Notes: generated by a model from the letters alone, not told the origin. DNA of 58,770 nucleotides from Lysobacteraceae bacterium (GCA_008015095.1 SSEV01000007.1:1-58770); one strand, 5' to 3'; counted from the first letter of the stretch, positions 19,123 through 28,237 are shown. Program-made: numbers and translations.

Positions 19123-20541
19123 TCATCCGCCATCGGTCACCCCTACTGTCCGCACAATGGGGATTCTGCGCGAGACACGCAAGAAGCGATGGCCGAGCAG
19201 CAGCGCGGCCACGCTCAATCCCGCGATCATCCCGATCCACATCCCGCGAGGCCCCTGCCCTCCGGCCCCGAGCCCCAGGTAAGCGCCCAGCGGCATGCCT
19301 ACGCCCCAATAAGCGAAAGCCGCCAGCAGCATTGGCGCCGCGGTGTCCTTCAGCCCGCGCAGGGCCCCGGCGGACAAAACCTGAATGCCGTCAGGAAACT
19401 GGAAGGCGGCCGAGAGCAGCAGTAGCGATGCCGCCAACGTGGCTACGGCCGGATCGCCGCTATACAACTTGGCGATCGCGTCATTGCCATACCACAGCGC
19501 CCCGGCTGAAACCGCCTGCGTGGCCAGCACCAGCGCAAAGCCGGCCCATGCGGCACGACGAATGCCGGCGCGCTCGCCTCGGCCAAGTGCGTGGCCGACC
19601 CGGACCGTGGTGGCTTCGGCAACGGCCATCGGCACCATGAAACACAGGCTGGAAACGTTGATCGCAATTTGGTGCGCCGCCGCCGGCACCTCGCCGAGAC
19701 GGCCGATCAATAACGCAGTCACCACGAACAGGCCGCCTTCCATCAACCAGGCGCCCCCTATCGGCAATCCTGTAGCCAGCAGCTCACGCAGTCTTGCCCA
19801 TTGCGGGGCCTCGAACACGGCGAACAGGCGCAGATCCCGGAAACGCCGGGCGCGGGCGAGATAAACGGCAAGCGCGATCGCCTGCGCCCACATCATCAGC
19901 GCCGAAGCCAAACCCAGCCCTTCGGCGCCCATCGCGGGCAGCCCCCCGGCCCCGAAAGTCAAGCCATAGCCCAATGGGATCAATAGCAACAGGCCTCCAA
20001 AGCCCAAAATCATTGTCGGCAACGTGAAATGCAGGCCGTCGCACAAATAGCGCATGCACAGATACAGCGTCAGTGCGGGCACGCCCCAGCGAATGCCATA
20101 CACGAAACCGGCGGCGCCGGGACGAATCTCCGCGGCGATGCCCATCGTCGCCAACAGCGACGGCAACAAGCTCAGCAACAACAACATCGTCACGCCAAGA
20201 AAAAGACCGAGCCACAACGCCTGCCGAAACAAGGCGCCGATCCGTTCGCGATGGCCCGCGCCATCCAATTGCGACACCGCTGCGGGCAATGCGATCAAGG
20301 TGCCCATCGGCACCATCAACGGCAACCAGAACAACGCCGTGCCAACCGACACGGCCGCCAGCGTCGCCGTACCATGACGGCCCGCGATCAACGCATCGAT
20401 CAACCCGATCAAACCGGTCGAAACATGGCCGACGATCAGCGGCGTCGCCAGGCTCACGGTCCTGCGCAACTCGTCGCAGGCATCGCGCGGTCGTCGCAAA
20501 CGCCATGCTTGAAAGCGGGAAGCCATGCCTGTATTCCGCAT
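19123..20541 (-). CDS. MATE-family multidrug/Na+ exporter (NorM-like)
   Basis: A 472-aa integral membrane protein with about 12 hydrophobic helices in two similar halves. MATE hallmarks are present: TPLIVGHVSTGLIGLIDALIAG near residues 33-53, PMGTLIALPAAVSQ in helix 3, PIGGAWLMEGG at the start of the second half and NVSSLCFMVPMAVAEATTVRVG. The family exports cationic drugs in exchange for Na+ or H+. An alternative start is Met6 (20526). Transcribed away from the small DUF3667 remnant. No linked regulator. Confidence 0.92.
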   Translation of the reverse strand: MRNTGMASRFQAWRLRRPRDACDELRRTVSLATPLIVGHVSTGLIGLIDALIAGRHGTATLAAVSVGTALFWLPLMVPMGTLIALPAAVSQLDGAGHRERIGALFRQALWLGLFLGVTMLLLLSLLPSLLATMGIAAEIRPGAAGFVYGIRWGVPALTLYLCMRYLCDGLHFTLPTMILGFGGLLLLIPLGYGLTFGAGGLPAMGAEGLGLASALMMWAQAIALAVYLARARRFRDLRLFAVFEAPQWARLRELLATGLPIGGAWLMEGGLFVVTALLIGRLGEVPAAAHQIAINVSSLCFMVPMAVAEATTVRVGHALGRGERAGIRRAAWAGFALVLATQAVSAGALWYGNDAIAKLYSGDPAVATLAASLLLLSAAFQFPDGIQVLSAGALRGLKDTAAPMLLAAFAYWGVGMPLGAYLGLGAGGQGPRGMWIGMIAGLSVAALLLGHRFLRVSRRIPIVRTVGVTDGG

Positions 20542-20679
20542 CGAGACGTCTCGGCCGCTGCGGACGTCGTGGAGAGGGGTTCATCGATCGAAGCCGCGGA
20601 TCGTGTCGATGCGGCTGCCGACCCGACAAACGGCTGCTATCTTATCGGCCAGGCCGACGACCGTCCGAACCATGCGTTC

Positions 20680-20931
20680 ATGCTGGCGTTGTTCCTACTG
20701 ATCGGCTTGCGTTCTATTCCTGGCTCGCCGTCGTGGTTGCTGCTGATGTACTCCCTGTTTTCGGTCGCGGCCATGGTCTATATCCCGAGCCATCTGCTGT
20801 TGATGCAGAAACGGGTGTATGCGCAAGGCTGGCTCAAGACCTCGATCAAGTATCTTGTGCTGGCGACGGTCTATTCGGTGCTGCTCGTCTTCGCCATCGT
20901 CTATGCCGTTTTCGCGGGTTTGAGCAGTTGA
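20680..20931 (+). pseudogene. C-terminal remnant of a DUF3667-like membrane protein
   Basis: An 83-aa hydrophobic stretch with two or three membrane segments around the motif LMQKRVYAQGWLKTSIKYL. It resembles the C-terminus of DUF3667 proteins, where HAF plus hydrophobic helices and an RRVYGQ-type motif occur. The homologous-looking part seems to begin at about 20667, 12 nt before the ATG at 20680. The N-terminal zinc-ribbon part expected in an intact member is absent, since the MATE gene starts only 140 bp upstream. It may therefore be a truncated remnant, or a short protein started at 20680 without a good ribosome binding site. The family call is from memory of the motif. Confidence 0.45.
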
Positions 20932-21104
20932 GACCCTAGTTTGGCGAGCTGTCGAAAACAATCCGGCATGGTGGCTTTGGACGGCCGGCGCGAACAGCGC
21001 AACCGCCCTCGAAACGACGAACCACGCGGATGCGGCGGCTGAAAATGCCGGTGAACTGCGTTCTTCGAGAATATTTGGGAAGTTTGAGCTAAGGAAACGA
21101 CACC

Positions 21105-21431
21105 ATGGGCGCCCCCGGTCAAACCGTGTTGTATGAAGTGAATATCGAAGTGGACGCCGCCGCGCACGAGGAATACCGGCGCTGGTTGCGCAGTCACATC
21201 GCCGAAATCCTGGCGCTGCCGGGGTTCACAGGCGCACGGATATTCGACGTTCTCGATCCGCCACCGAGCGCGGGCCGCATCGGGCTATGCGTGCAATACG
21301 CGCTCAAGAACCAGGCTGCGCTCGACGATTATCTGCGCGATCATGCGCCCCGCCTGCGCGCCGACGGGATCGCACGTTTCGGTGATCGATTCCAGGCGGC
21401 ACGGCGCGTGCTGCGGCCTGCGCGGCGTTGA
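21105..21431 (+). CDS. DUF4286 family protein
   Basis: A 108-aa protein with the DUF4286 pattern: TVLYEVNIEVDAAAHEEYRRWLRSH at the start, ILALPGFTGARIF, then a strand pair and a closing helix with FGDRFQAARRVL. The ribosome binding site AAGGA is 9 nt upstream. A ferredoxin-like (dimeric alpha/beta barrel) fold is probable. No enzymatic role is known for the family. Convergent with the sigma-like gene at 21542. Confidence 0.85.
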   Translation: MGAPGQTVLYEVNIEVDAAAHEEYRRWLRSHIAEILALPGFTGARIFDVLDPPPSAGRIGLCVQYALKNQAALDDYLRDHAPRLRADGIARFGDRFQAARRVLRPARR

Positions 21432-21504
21432 GCGCAATCCCGCCGATTCGGCGCTCGTCGGTTTTTATCAAGCCGATGCAACCCCATCCGATTCAAAGCG
21501 GACT

Positions 21505-21534
21505 GGTCTGAACCGGCTTGGTTTGAACCGGTTG
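21505..21534. repeat. Two tandem 15-bp repeats
   Basis: GGTYTGAACCGGYTK occurs twice in tandem (21505-21519, 21520-21534) in the 110-bp gap between the convergent DUF4286 and sigma-like genes. Two copies differ at three positions. Function unknown. Confidence 0.7.
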
Positions 21535-21541
21535 ATTCGAA

Positions 21542-22198
21542 TCAGGTCAGGCCGATGCTGGTGCGCAGCCGGCTCAACCAACCGGGCTTGGAGATGATCG
21601 TCGGCAGAGCACGGCGCGCCTGCTGGCGCGGGGTCGTGTCGGTTGACGGAGCCAGCAGGGCCTCCTCACGGATGCGGGCGATCGCCGCAACCCGTTCTGG
21701 GGGCAGATGCTGCATCACGTAACGGGCCTCGTCATTCAAGGCCAACCATGCTTCGCCGTCCAGGCTGCCATCCGTACGCTGCGGCAACGCACCCTGCAGC
21801 GCCTGGCGATAATCCGCCGGCTCCACGCCGAAGATGGCGGCCGCCTGCGTGTCGTCCATGCCCGCAACCACCCGAAGCAACAATACAGCGCGAGGACCGA
21901 AATCCAGACGCGCCAGACATGCGAAGTCGCCCGGCCAGTACGGCGCCAGTGGCTCGGTATTCAACGTCGGGTTCTGCAGCAGATTCGACCAGAACAAGTG
22001 GGGCCACGTTTCAGGGGCTGCGATCGGCGCAATAGCCGCAAACGATTCGATCGCCGCCTTCAAAGCCCTGTCTCCATGGGCAGTCTCGCCGCATTGCAGC
22101 TCGGCCAGGAAAGCGGCCCGGCGCTCGACGCTGCGGAGGAAATTGGCGACCGCGGCCGGTGTAGCTGCCGCGCTATCGAGTGTCTTGAGTGCCGACAT
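21542..22198 (-). CDS. Sigma-70 region-4-like HTH protein, Lysobacteraceae-type
   Basis: A 218-aa protein. The start is taken at Met22198 (MSALKTLDSAAATP), where the family-like sequence begins; the frame is open back to 22312 without a good start site. The N-terminal half is helical (NFLRSVERRAAFLAELQCG). The middle part PRAVLLLRVVAGMDDTQAAAIFGVEPADYRQAL matches the helix-turn-helix layout of sigma-70 region 4, but there is no region 2, so it should not act as a sigma factor alone. The C-terminal part is basic. It might be a degenerate sigma or a DNA-binding accessory protein. Function unknown. Confidence 0.75.
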   Translation of the reverse strand: MSALKTLDSAAATPAAVANFLRSVERRAAFLAELQCGETAHGDRALKAAIESFAAIAPIAAPETWPHLFWSNLLQNPTLNTEPLAPYWPGDFACLARLDFGPRAVLLLRVVAGMDDTQAAAIFGVEPADYRQALQGALPQRTDGSLDGEAWLALNDEARYVMQHLPPERVAAIARIREEALLAPSTDTTPRQQARRALPTIISKPGWLSRLRTSIGLT

Positions 22199-22656
22199 GC
22201 TCGAAATCGATTGGATTATTGGGCGGGGAATGATGCCTTGCCCAGGTAAAAACGCGACTTGACCGCCATCACGAATCGGGTTCTTGAGGCGTCTGCACGA
22301 CCTGCGTTGCATCCTCCCGACTTCGTCGGTTGTGCACAGCGGTCAAGAAATTGCAATACACGAGAGCGGAATCTTTGAAAAAGCCTTCAAAAAGCCATGT
22401 TTCACAGATAACCGTTTGATTTTCATATGGAAGTTCAACTTGGCGTTTTTTTCGCCAGTCCTCGGAAAAGCCTGCATTTCCGGCTTAAAACCGCTACGCG
22501 GAGGATCGATGCACAAGCTTATCCACAGCTTGTGTGGATAATGACGAAAACCCTTTCTGATCCGCCACTTGCAACCGATTCATGGACGTCCCGAAAAGCA
22601 ATGCGGCGCAAGTGGGGGTGCCATTCCTTGAGACAGGGTGCCGCTAGACTGGCGTC
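22199..22656. other. 458-bp divergent intergenic region upstream of priA
   Basis: This holds upstream regions of the sigma-like gene (minus) and priA (plus). It is richer in A+T than its surroundings around 22350-22560. It contains a DnaA-box palindrome (22519-22541, listed) and a TGGCG-T7-CGCCA inverted repeat at 22441-22457. No coding sequence recognised. Confidence 0.6.
22519..22541. promoter_or_regulatory. Head-to-head pair of consensus DnaA boxes
   Basis: TTATCCACA (22519-22527), a 5-nt spacer, then its exact reverse complement TGTGGATAA (22533-22541). Both 9-mers match the strong E. coli DnaA box TTATNCACA. The site is 116 bp upstream of the priA start. A DnaA protein could bind both halves and link priA expression to replication status. 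Binding is inferred from the motif. Confidence 0.7.
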
Positions 22657-24861
22657 ATGCCTGCATCCGATTCCGTCCTGCGTGTAGCCCTGCCGCTTCC
22701 GCTGCCTCGGCTTTTCGATTATCGCCCCCCCGTCTCAACGGATCTCGCGATCCAGAACCGCACCGGTTGTCGGGTGCGGGTTCCTTTCGGCGCGCGCAGC
22801 CTGGTTGGAATCGTGGTGGAGACCGGCGCGCCGGATCCCAGTCTCACCGCCGAATTGCGCGCTGCCGAGGCGTGGCTCGACTCCGACCCACTGCTGCAGG
22901 GCGAGCTGTTGGAATCCCTGCATTGGCTGGCCCGCTACTGCCATGCCCCGCTCGGTGAAGTGCTGGCGACCGCGCTGCCCGGCGCCTTGCGCCATGGCGA
23001 GCCATTGCCGGACACCCATTGTTGGGCTTGGCGGTTGAGCGATGAAGGCCGCGCCGCGCGTGCGCGCCTGCGCGGCCAACCTCGCCGCCTAGCCGACCGA
23101 CTCGGGGAAGGCGCGATCGAGGAAACCGAACTCGATGACACCTTCGACACATGGCGGCCGGCAGCGCGGTCATTGTCCAAGCGCAGACTGGTCGAACGCA
23201 TCGCTGTGCCTGCTTCGCGCCGAAACGCCGTCACGACGGCAGGACCGGCCTTGAACGAAGAGCAGGAGGCCGCCCTCGACGCCTTGCGCGCGAACTCGGG
23301 CTTCTCGCCCGTGCTGCTCGATGGCGTGACCGGCAGCGGCAAAACCGAGGTGTATCTGCAGGTGATCGCCGACTGCCTGGCCCGTGGTCGCCAAGCCTTG
23401 ATCCTCGTGCCCGAAATCGGGCTTACGCCGCAGGCCCTGAACCGCTTTCGCGCCCGGCTCGGCGTACCGGTGCACGCTCTGCATTCAGGGCTCGGCGAGC
23501 AGGCCCGCGCCCGAGTTTGGGCCGCGGCCTGGCGGGGCGAGGCGCGGGTCGTCATCGGCACGCGCTCGGCGGTGTTCACGCCACTGCCCGAAGCAGGATT
23601 GATCATCATCGACGAAGAACACGACAGCAGTTACAAGCAACAGGACGGCATCCGCTATCACGCTCGCGATTTCGCCTTGCTCCGCGGGAAACGTTTGGAT
23701 GTCCCGGTGATCCTGGGCAGCGCCACACCGGCGTTGGAAACATTGCACAACGCGCGCATCGGGCGCTATGCGCATCTACGCCTGCGCAGTCGCGCGGGCG
23801 AGGCGAAGCCACCCGAGGTGCGGGTGCTGGATATTCGGAAACGCCCGTTGCAGGCCGGACTTTCGTTCGAACTGCTGCAGGCGATCCGCGAGACGCTTGA
23901 CGCCGACGGCCAGGTGCTGGTGTTCAAGAACCGGCGTGGTTACGCCCCGGTGCTGCTATGCCACGATTGCGGCTGGAGCGCACTGTGCAAGCGCTGTGGC
24001 GGCGCATCGAAAAGCATGCCGATGACCGTGCATGGCGGCGGCCGTCGTCTGCAATGCCACCATTGCGGCGCACGCCAGACGCCACCGGCCGCCTGCCCCG
24101 ATTGCGCGAGTCTGTCGCTGCAGGCACAAGGCGTGGGCACGGAGCGGATAGAGGAATGGCTCGCCGAACGTTTTGCCGATGTGCCCGTATTGCGCATCGA
24201 TCGCGGCAGCACCCGGGGCAAGGACGCCCTCGAAAAACATTTCGACACCCTCGGCGAGCGTCCGGGCATTCTGGTCGGCACTCAAATGCTGGCCAAGGGT
24301 CACGATCTGCCGCACCTGACCCTGGTCGCGGTGGTCGGCATCGACGAAGGCTTGTTCTCTGCGGATTTCCGCGCCAGCGAGAAACTCGCGCAACTGCTGA
24401 TCCAGGTATCGGGCCGCGCCGGCCGCGCCGGCAAACCCGGGCGGGTCGTGCTGCAGACCCACCATCCGGAACATCCGCTGCTGCAGACCCTGATTCAAGG
24501 CGGTTATCACGCCTTCACCGAAACCGAACTGGCGCAACGCGAAGCGGCCGGATTCCCACCGTTCGCGCATCTGATCCTGCTGCGCGCCGAAGCGCAGCAG
24601 CTCGAACCGGCGAACGCCTTCCTGCAAGCGGCGAAAACCCTGCTACTTCCTGCATGCGCCGGCCAGATCGACCTGCACGGTCCTGTCCCCGCGCCGATGC
24701 AACGCCGTGCGGGCTGGCACCGCGCGCAATTGCTGCTGTCTTCCCCGCAACGGCGGGCGCTGCATAGCGCGCTCGAGCGGATATTGCCCGAGATCCATGC
24801 GCTCCCCGAAGCGCGCAAAACCCGCTGGTCTCTGGATATCGATCCGACCGATCTGTATTGA
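22657..24861 (+). CDS. priA: Primosomal protein N' (replication restart helicase PriA)
   Basis: A 734-aa DNA helicase that recognises stalled forks and reloads DnaB. The N-terminal 3'-DNA binding domain starts LRVALPLPLPRLFDY. The helicase part has Walker A GVTGSGKTEVY (about residues 224-232) and the DEEH box IIDEEHDSSYKQ (about 316-327). Two zinc-binding clusters follow: CHDCGWSALCKRC and, after an insert, CHHCG ... CPDC (about 434-490). GTQMLAKGHDLPHLTLV and SGRAGRAGKPG are the later helicase motifs. Length equals the E. coli enzyme. Monocistronic in appearance; a DnaA-box pair lies upstream. Confidence 0.97.
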   Translation: MPASDSVLRVALPLPLPRLFDYRPPVSTDLAIQNRTGCRVRVPFGARSLVGIVVETGAPDPSLTAELRAAEAWLDSDPLLQGELLESLHWLARYCHAPLGEVLATALPGALRHGEPLPDTHCWAWRLSDEGRAARARLRGQPRRLADRLGEGAIEETELDDTFDTWRPAARSLSKRRLVERIAVPASRRNAVTTAGPALNEEQEAALDALRANSGFSPVLLDGVTGSGKTEVYLQVIADCLARGRQALILVPEIGLTPQALNRFRARLGVPVHALHSGLGEQARARVWAAAWRGEARVVIGTRSAVFTPLPEAGLIIIDEEHDSSYKQQDGIRYHARDFALLRGKRLDVPVILGSATPALETLHNARIGRYAHLRLRSRAGEAKPPEVRVLDIRKRPLQAGLSFELLQAIRETLDADGQVLVFKNRRGYAPVLLCHDCGWSALCKRCGGASKSMPMTVHGGGRRLQCHHCGARQTPPAACPDCASLSLQAQGVGTERIEEWLAERFADVPVLRIDRGSTRGKDALEKHFDTLGERPGILVGTQMLAKGHDLPHLTLVAVVGIDEGLFSADFRASEKLAQLLIQVSGRAGRAGKPGRVVLQTHHPEHPLLQTLIQGGYHAFTETELAQREAAGFPPFAHLILLRAEAQQLEPANAFLQAAKTLLLPACAGQIDLHGPVPAPMQRRAGWHRAQLLLSSPQRRALHSALERILPEIHALPEARKTRWSLDIDPTDLY

Positions 24862-24866
24862 CCGCC

Positions 24867-24888
24867 GGTCAGACCGGCCCGTCTGACC
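24867..24888 (+). terminator. Weak hairpin after priA
   Basis: GGTCAGA and TCTGACC form a 7-bp stem with an 8-nt GC-rich loop, 5 bp after the priA stop. No T-run follows. The remaining about 200 bp up to the next gene show nothing I can identify. Confidence 0.4.
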
Positions 24889-25086
24889 TGGCCAGCATCG
24901 GCCTGGACAACGGTTTCGACCCATGTCGCGCCGTTGCCTTTGCGCAGATCATCGCGTCACAACGCGGATGGACTATCGTTCTCGACGAGCACGAAACGCA
25001 CGCGCATCTCACCGGGTTCAGCAAGCTGCTGGGAACAGCAGCCCAAGCGTCTCTCGCCACCTCATCATTCTCGGGGACACAGACAT

Positions 25087-25494
25087 ATGTCTTACACCTT
25101 GCAGCAAGCCGTCAATCCGATGTGCGTCATGGAACGCCAGTGGGGCAAATCCCCGATGGTTATGTTCACCGATTCAGCCGAATGCATCGGCGTGCTGGCT
25201 CGCGACAGCGGCAAGGACCAGATCATCGGCATCCTCCTGTCGATGTACGACGACGATGGCGAAGAACTGTTTTCGTCCGATGACGTCGGGACGGTCGTCG
25301 ATATCCTCGCGGCGAACGGATACGATGCGTCGTCGGTGATCCTCGTCGGCGCAATCAGCAGCTGGACGAAGATGTTGGAGCCTGCTTTATATGCGTTGAT
25401 GTCTGCGCTGAAGCCGGTGGACACGCAGGAACTCCCCGACGGCACCTACGGCGCCAAAATCGACAGCAACGGCAATATCCAAGTGCTTCGCTGA
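25087..25494 (+). CDS. Uncharacterised 135-aa protein, paralog A of a tandem pair
   Basis: No family recognised. The start at 25087 (MSYTLQQAV) is chosen because it aligns with the start of the neighbour at 25753. Shared positions with that paralog include M.YTL, PM...ER.W, FT....C.GVLA, II.I.LS..D..G, DV..V, Y...SV...G.IS.WT and DGTYGA..D...NIQ near the C-terminus. Predicted as a small mixed alpha/beta soluble domain without signal peptide. A GGGGA lies 13 nt upstream of the ATG, rather far. Copies are about half identical by eye, so the duplication is old or diverged quickly. Confidence 0.7.
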   Translation: MSYTLQQAVNPMCVMERQWGKSPMVMFTDSAECIGVLARDSGKDQIIGILLSMYDDDGEELFSSDDVGTVVDILAANGYDASSVILVGAISSWTKMLEPALYALMSALKPVDTQELPDGTYGAKIDSNGNIQVLR

Positions 25495-25752
25495 GCGCTA
25501 GGCAGAGTCCATGTCCACGCGATCATCATCGGTCGCGATGACAGTGGCGATCGCAACGGCATACCATCGCCTGCGCCTCTCCGCCCATGCCGCCAGCCGT
25601 CCCCATGCGCTGCTGTCGAGTCCAGGCGAAGATCACAGCTTCGCTCTGACACCGTTTTGATGAAGACATCCACGGCCTCGGCCGATCGCGACGGGCTTTC
25701 CACACGCCTCCGCGCTCATCGGCCGACCCAGAACCGACGGAGTCTTGCGACC

Positions 25753-26157
25753 ATGCCATACACACTTCGACACACCGATACTCCGATGCGCATCGCCGAA
25801 CGCGAATGGGCGATGGCGGACCGGATCTCATTCACCAAGTTCACCTCCTGCGTCGGCGTACTCGCGCTCTCCGACGACAACCAGATCATCGCGATCCATC
25901 TCTCGCTCCAGGACGAAGAAGGCAATCCCTTCACCGCCGCCGATGTCAATCAAGTCATGCTGGTCCTGCGGGATCACAACTATGCTCCGGACAGTGTGCG
26001 CGTGATCGGGCAGATCAGCGTGTGGACCGTCTCCGCGGCCGACGCGTGGAACGCGTTGGCGATCGCGCTGGATCCGATGAGTCCTTTCCCGCTCGGAGAC
26101 GGCACTTACGGCGCGATGGTCGACGAGGAAAACAATATTCAACTTACGGCCGACTGA
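25753..26157 (+). CDS. Uncharacterised 134-aa protein, paralog B of a tandem pair
   Basis: The second copy of the same unknown family (MPYTLRHTDTPM ... SCVGVLALSDDNQIIAIHLSLQDEEGNPF ... GDGTYGAMVDEENNIQL), 258 bp after copy A on the same strand. Acidic overall. The core CVGVLA...IIAIHLS could be a strand-turn-strand. I see no catalytic motif. No clear ribosome binding site (CGACC before ATG). Keeping two divergent copies side by side suggests related but separate partners. Confidence 0.7.
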   Translation: MPYTLRHTDTPMRIAEREWAMADRISFTKFTSCVGVLALSDDNQIIAIHLSLQDEEGNPFTAADVNQVMLVLRDHNYAPDSVRVIGQISVWTVSAADAWNALAIALDPMSPFPLGDGTYGAMVDEENNIQLTAD

Positions 26158-26364
26158 GCGCCTGTCCAAACGCCGGAGACCGCGGGCACGAAGTCCGGAT
26201 CTCGACGCCTCAACGCCGATCTCTCAGCGATACCGCCACACCCGCGGGCGGGCGCGTTGGCGCTTGTGCGCTCGGCATGAAATCGCCGCCGACATGGCTG
26301 ACGCCGCAATGCCAGGCTCTACAATACGCACGCGGCGATGGCGCCGCGGCGGTGGGAGAGAGCG

Positions 26365-27624
26365 ATGTCGGCGTTGCCCCATGTCGTGATCGTCGGCGGT
26401 GGTTTCGCCGGCCTCTGGGCGGCGCGCGCGCTGCGCCGCACCGCAGTACGGATCACCCTGCTCGACCGCGGCAACCATCATCTGTTCCAACCTTTGCTGT
26501 ATCAGGTGGCGACCGCCGGCCTATCCGCGCCCGATATCGCCGCGCCCCTGCGCCATATCCTGCGCCGTCAACGCAATGTGACCGTGTTGCTGGGCGAGGC
26601 GATCGGTATCGATGCGGGCGCGAAGCATGTGCGGCTCGCCGACGGCGGCACGCTCGATTACGACCTGCTCCTGCTCGCCAGCGGGGCGACCCACACTTAT
26701 TTCGGCCATGACGAATGGGCGCAGTACGCCCCCGGTTTGAAGACGCTGCAGGATGCGTTGGATATCCGCCGTCGCATCCTTATCGCATTCGAGCGTGCGG
26801 AAGCGGAAAACGATCCGGATCTGCGCAAGGCCTGGTTGACGTTCGCCATCGTCGGCGGCGGCCCGACCGGCGTCGAACTCGCCGGCACTCTGGCCGAGAT
26901 CGCGCGACATACTCTGCGCGGCGAATTCCGGCGCACCGATCCGCGCCAAGCGCGTGTGCTGCTGATCGAAGCGGGGCCGCGGATCCTGGCGTCTTTTCCT
27001 CAAGCCTTGTCGGAGAAGGCGCGGTCGCAACTGGCGCGTTTGGGCGTGGACGTGCGCACCGGCGCGCGGGTCGAAGCCATCGACCGCGAAGGTCTGCGCC
27101 TGGGCGAAGAACGCATCCATGCGCGAACGGTGCTATGGGCCGCGGGCGTCGCGGCATCGCCTTTGGCGCGTGAACTCGGCGTGCCCCTGGATCGGGCCGG
27201 GCGCGTCGTCGTACAACCCGACTTGAGCGTGCCTGGACATCCGGACATTTTCGTCGGCGGCGATCTCGCATCGATCCAATGCGATGGCAAGCCCGTGCCC
27301 GGGGTCGCGCCAGCGGCCAAACAAATGGGGCGGCACATCGCGCATGCGATCCGCGCGAAGCTGCACGGCGAGCCTTCTGCCGACTTCCGTTATCGCGATT
27401 ACGGCAATCTCGCCACCATCGGCCGCATGGCCGCGGTGGTCGACCTGCGCGGATTCCGATTCTGGGGCTTGCCCGCCTGGTGGTTTTGGCTGGCCGCGCA
27501 CGTGTTTTTCCTGATCGGATTCCGCAACCGATTGGTGGTGCTGATCGATTGGGCTCGCGCATACTGGAGTTATCAACGCAGCGCGCGAATCATCCTCGGC
27601 CGCGATAACGAGCCACCGCGCTAG
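26365..27624 (+). CDS. ndh: Type II NADH:quinone oxidoreductase (NDH-2)
   Basis: A 419-aa single-subunit, non-proton-pumping NADH dehydrogenase. The start at 26365 has GGGAG 6-7 nt upstream; an ATG at 26338 is unsupported. The FAD site HVVIVGGGFAG is at residues 6-16, the second dinucleotide fold FAIVGGGPTGVELAG (NADH) at about 158-172, and the quinone-site type LFQPLLYQVATAGL near 37-50. GGDLA and APAAKQMGRHIA are family motifs. The C-terminus has the amphipathic/hydrophobic membrane-binding helices (LPAWWFWLAAHVFFLIGFRNR). It feeds electrons from NADH to quinone at the inner face of the membrane. Monocistronic. Confidence 0.95.
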   Translation: MSALPHVVIVGGGFAGLWAARALRRTAVRITLLDRGNHHLFQPLLYQVATAGLSAPDIAAPLRHILRRQRNVTVLLGEAIGIDAGAKHVRLADGGTLDYDLLLLASGATHTYFGHDEWAQYAPGLKTLQDALDIRRRILIAFERAEAENDPDLRKAWLTFAIVGGGPTGVELAGTLAEIARHTLRGEFRRTDPRQARVLLIEAGPRILASFPQALSEKARSQLARLGVDVRTGARVEAIDREGLRLGEERIHARTVLWAAGVAASPLARELGVPLDRAGRVVVQPDLSVPGHPDIFVGGDLASIQCDGKPVPGVAPAAKQMGRHIAHAIRAKLHGEPSADFRYRDYGNLATIGRMAAVVDLRGFRFWGLPAWWFWLAAHVFFLIGFRNRLVVLIDWARAYWSYQRSARIILGRDNEPPR

Positions 27625-27632
27625 GGCCTGTT

Positions 27633-27685
27633 AACGCCACCCTGGCGTTGTTGGGCCACCGCAAGCCCTGCGCGTGTCGGGCTTG
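27633..27685. terminator. Two hairpins between convergent genes
   Basis: AACGCCA-CCC-TGGCGTT (27633-27649) and CAAGCCC-N10-GGGCTTG (27662-27685) are perfect 7-bp stems in the gap between ndh (plus, ends 27624) and the DUF1203 gene (minus, ends 27698). They would end transcription from both sides. The 15-mer CTAGGGCCTGTTAAC at 27621 overlaps the first and recurs at 30376. Confidence 0.6.
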
Positions 27686-27697
27686 TTCGCGCTCCAC

Positions 27698-28165
27698 TCA
27701 GACGCGTTCGACCCGGCAGGCATAGCATCCCGGTTTCGCGTAGTGCAGATGCAGATAAGCGGCGCGTTCGATATCGAACAACGCCGCGATTCCGCTTTCC
27801 AGTTCGGCGCCGGGTAAGACCTCAGCCCAGACCATCATGCCGCGTGCGTCGTACGCGCGCAGAGACAACAGGCGCGTGCGCAACAGTGTCGGCACCTCGT
27901 CGATATCAGGTTTCGCCTCAATCGCTTGTTCGCGGACGTAGACCGGGCCCGAAGCGCGATACGGCGTATCGACCCCATGATGTTCGTACGGGAGCAGCAA
28001 CAACGCTTCCCCGTCGGTCGCGTCCTGCAGGCTGACTCGACAGGGGTAAACCGGACGTCCGTCGGCGACGATGCGACGGACGCCGCGCGCGCGCAGCGCG
28101 TCGTCGGGCAGGGCAAACAGCGGCGCGAAGGATTCCGCTGACAGGGCGTGGATCTGGAAACTCAT
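27698..28165 (-). CDS. DUF1203 family protein
   Basis: A 155-aa cytosolic protein. The start at 28165 has GGAG 9 nt upstream; the frame is open to 28207 without support. The family pattern is clear: a short N-terminal F.I..L, then YPCRVSLQDA.DGEALLLLPYEH and PYRASGPVYVRE, ending in a Cys-containing HYAKPGCYACRVERV. DUF1203 has no proven function. It sits 72 bp downstream of the NYN gene on the same strand and could share its transcript. Confidence 0.85.
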   Translation of the reverse strand: MSFQIHALSAESFAPLFALPDDALRARGVRRIVADGRPVYPCRVSLQDATDGEALLLLPYEHHGVDTPYRASGPVYVREQAIEAKPDIDEVPTLLRTRLLSLRAYDARGMMVWAEVLPGAELESGIAALFDIERAAYLHLHYAKPGCYACRVERV

Positions 28166-28237
28166 GGATGCGCTCCGTGGATGCGAGCGCACAGCGTCGC
28201 ACCGCACGTGCGATCGTGATATCCGGATCCTGCGATC

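Noticed and set aside
21542..22198. A full alternative sigma factor
   Set aside because: Only a region-4-like helix-turn-helix is seen; region 2 is missing.
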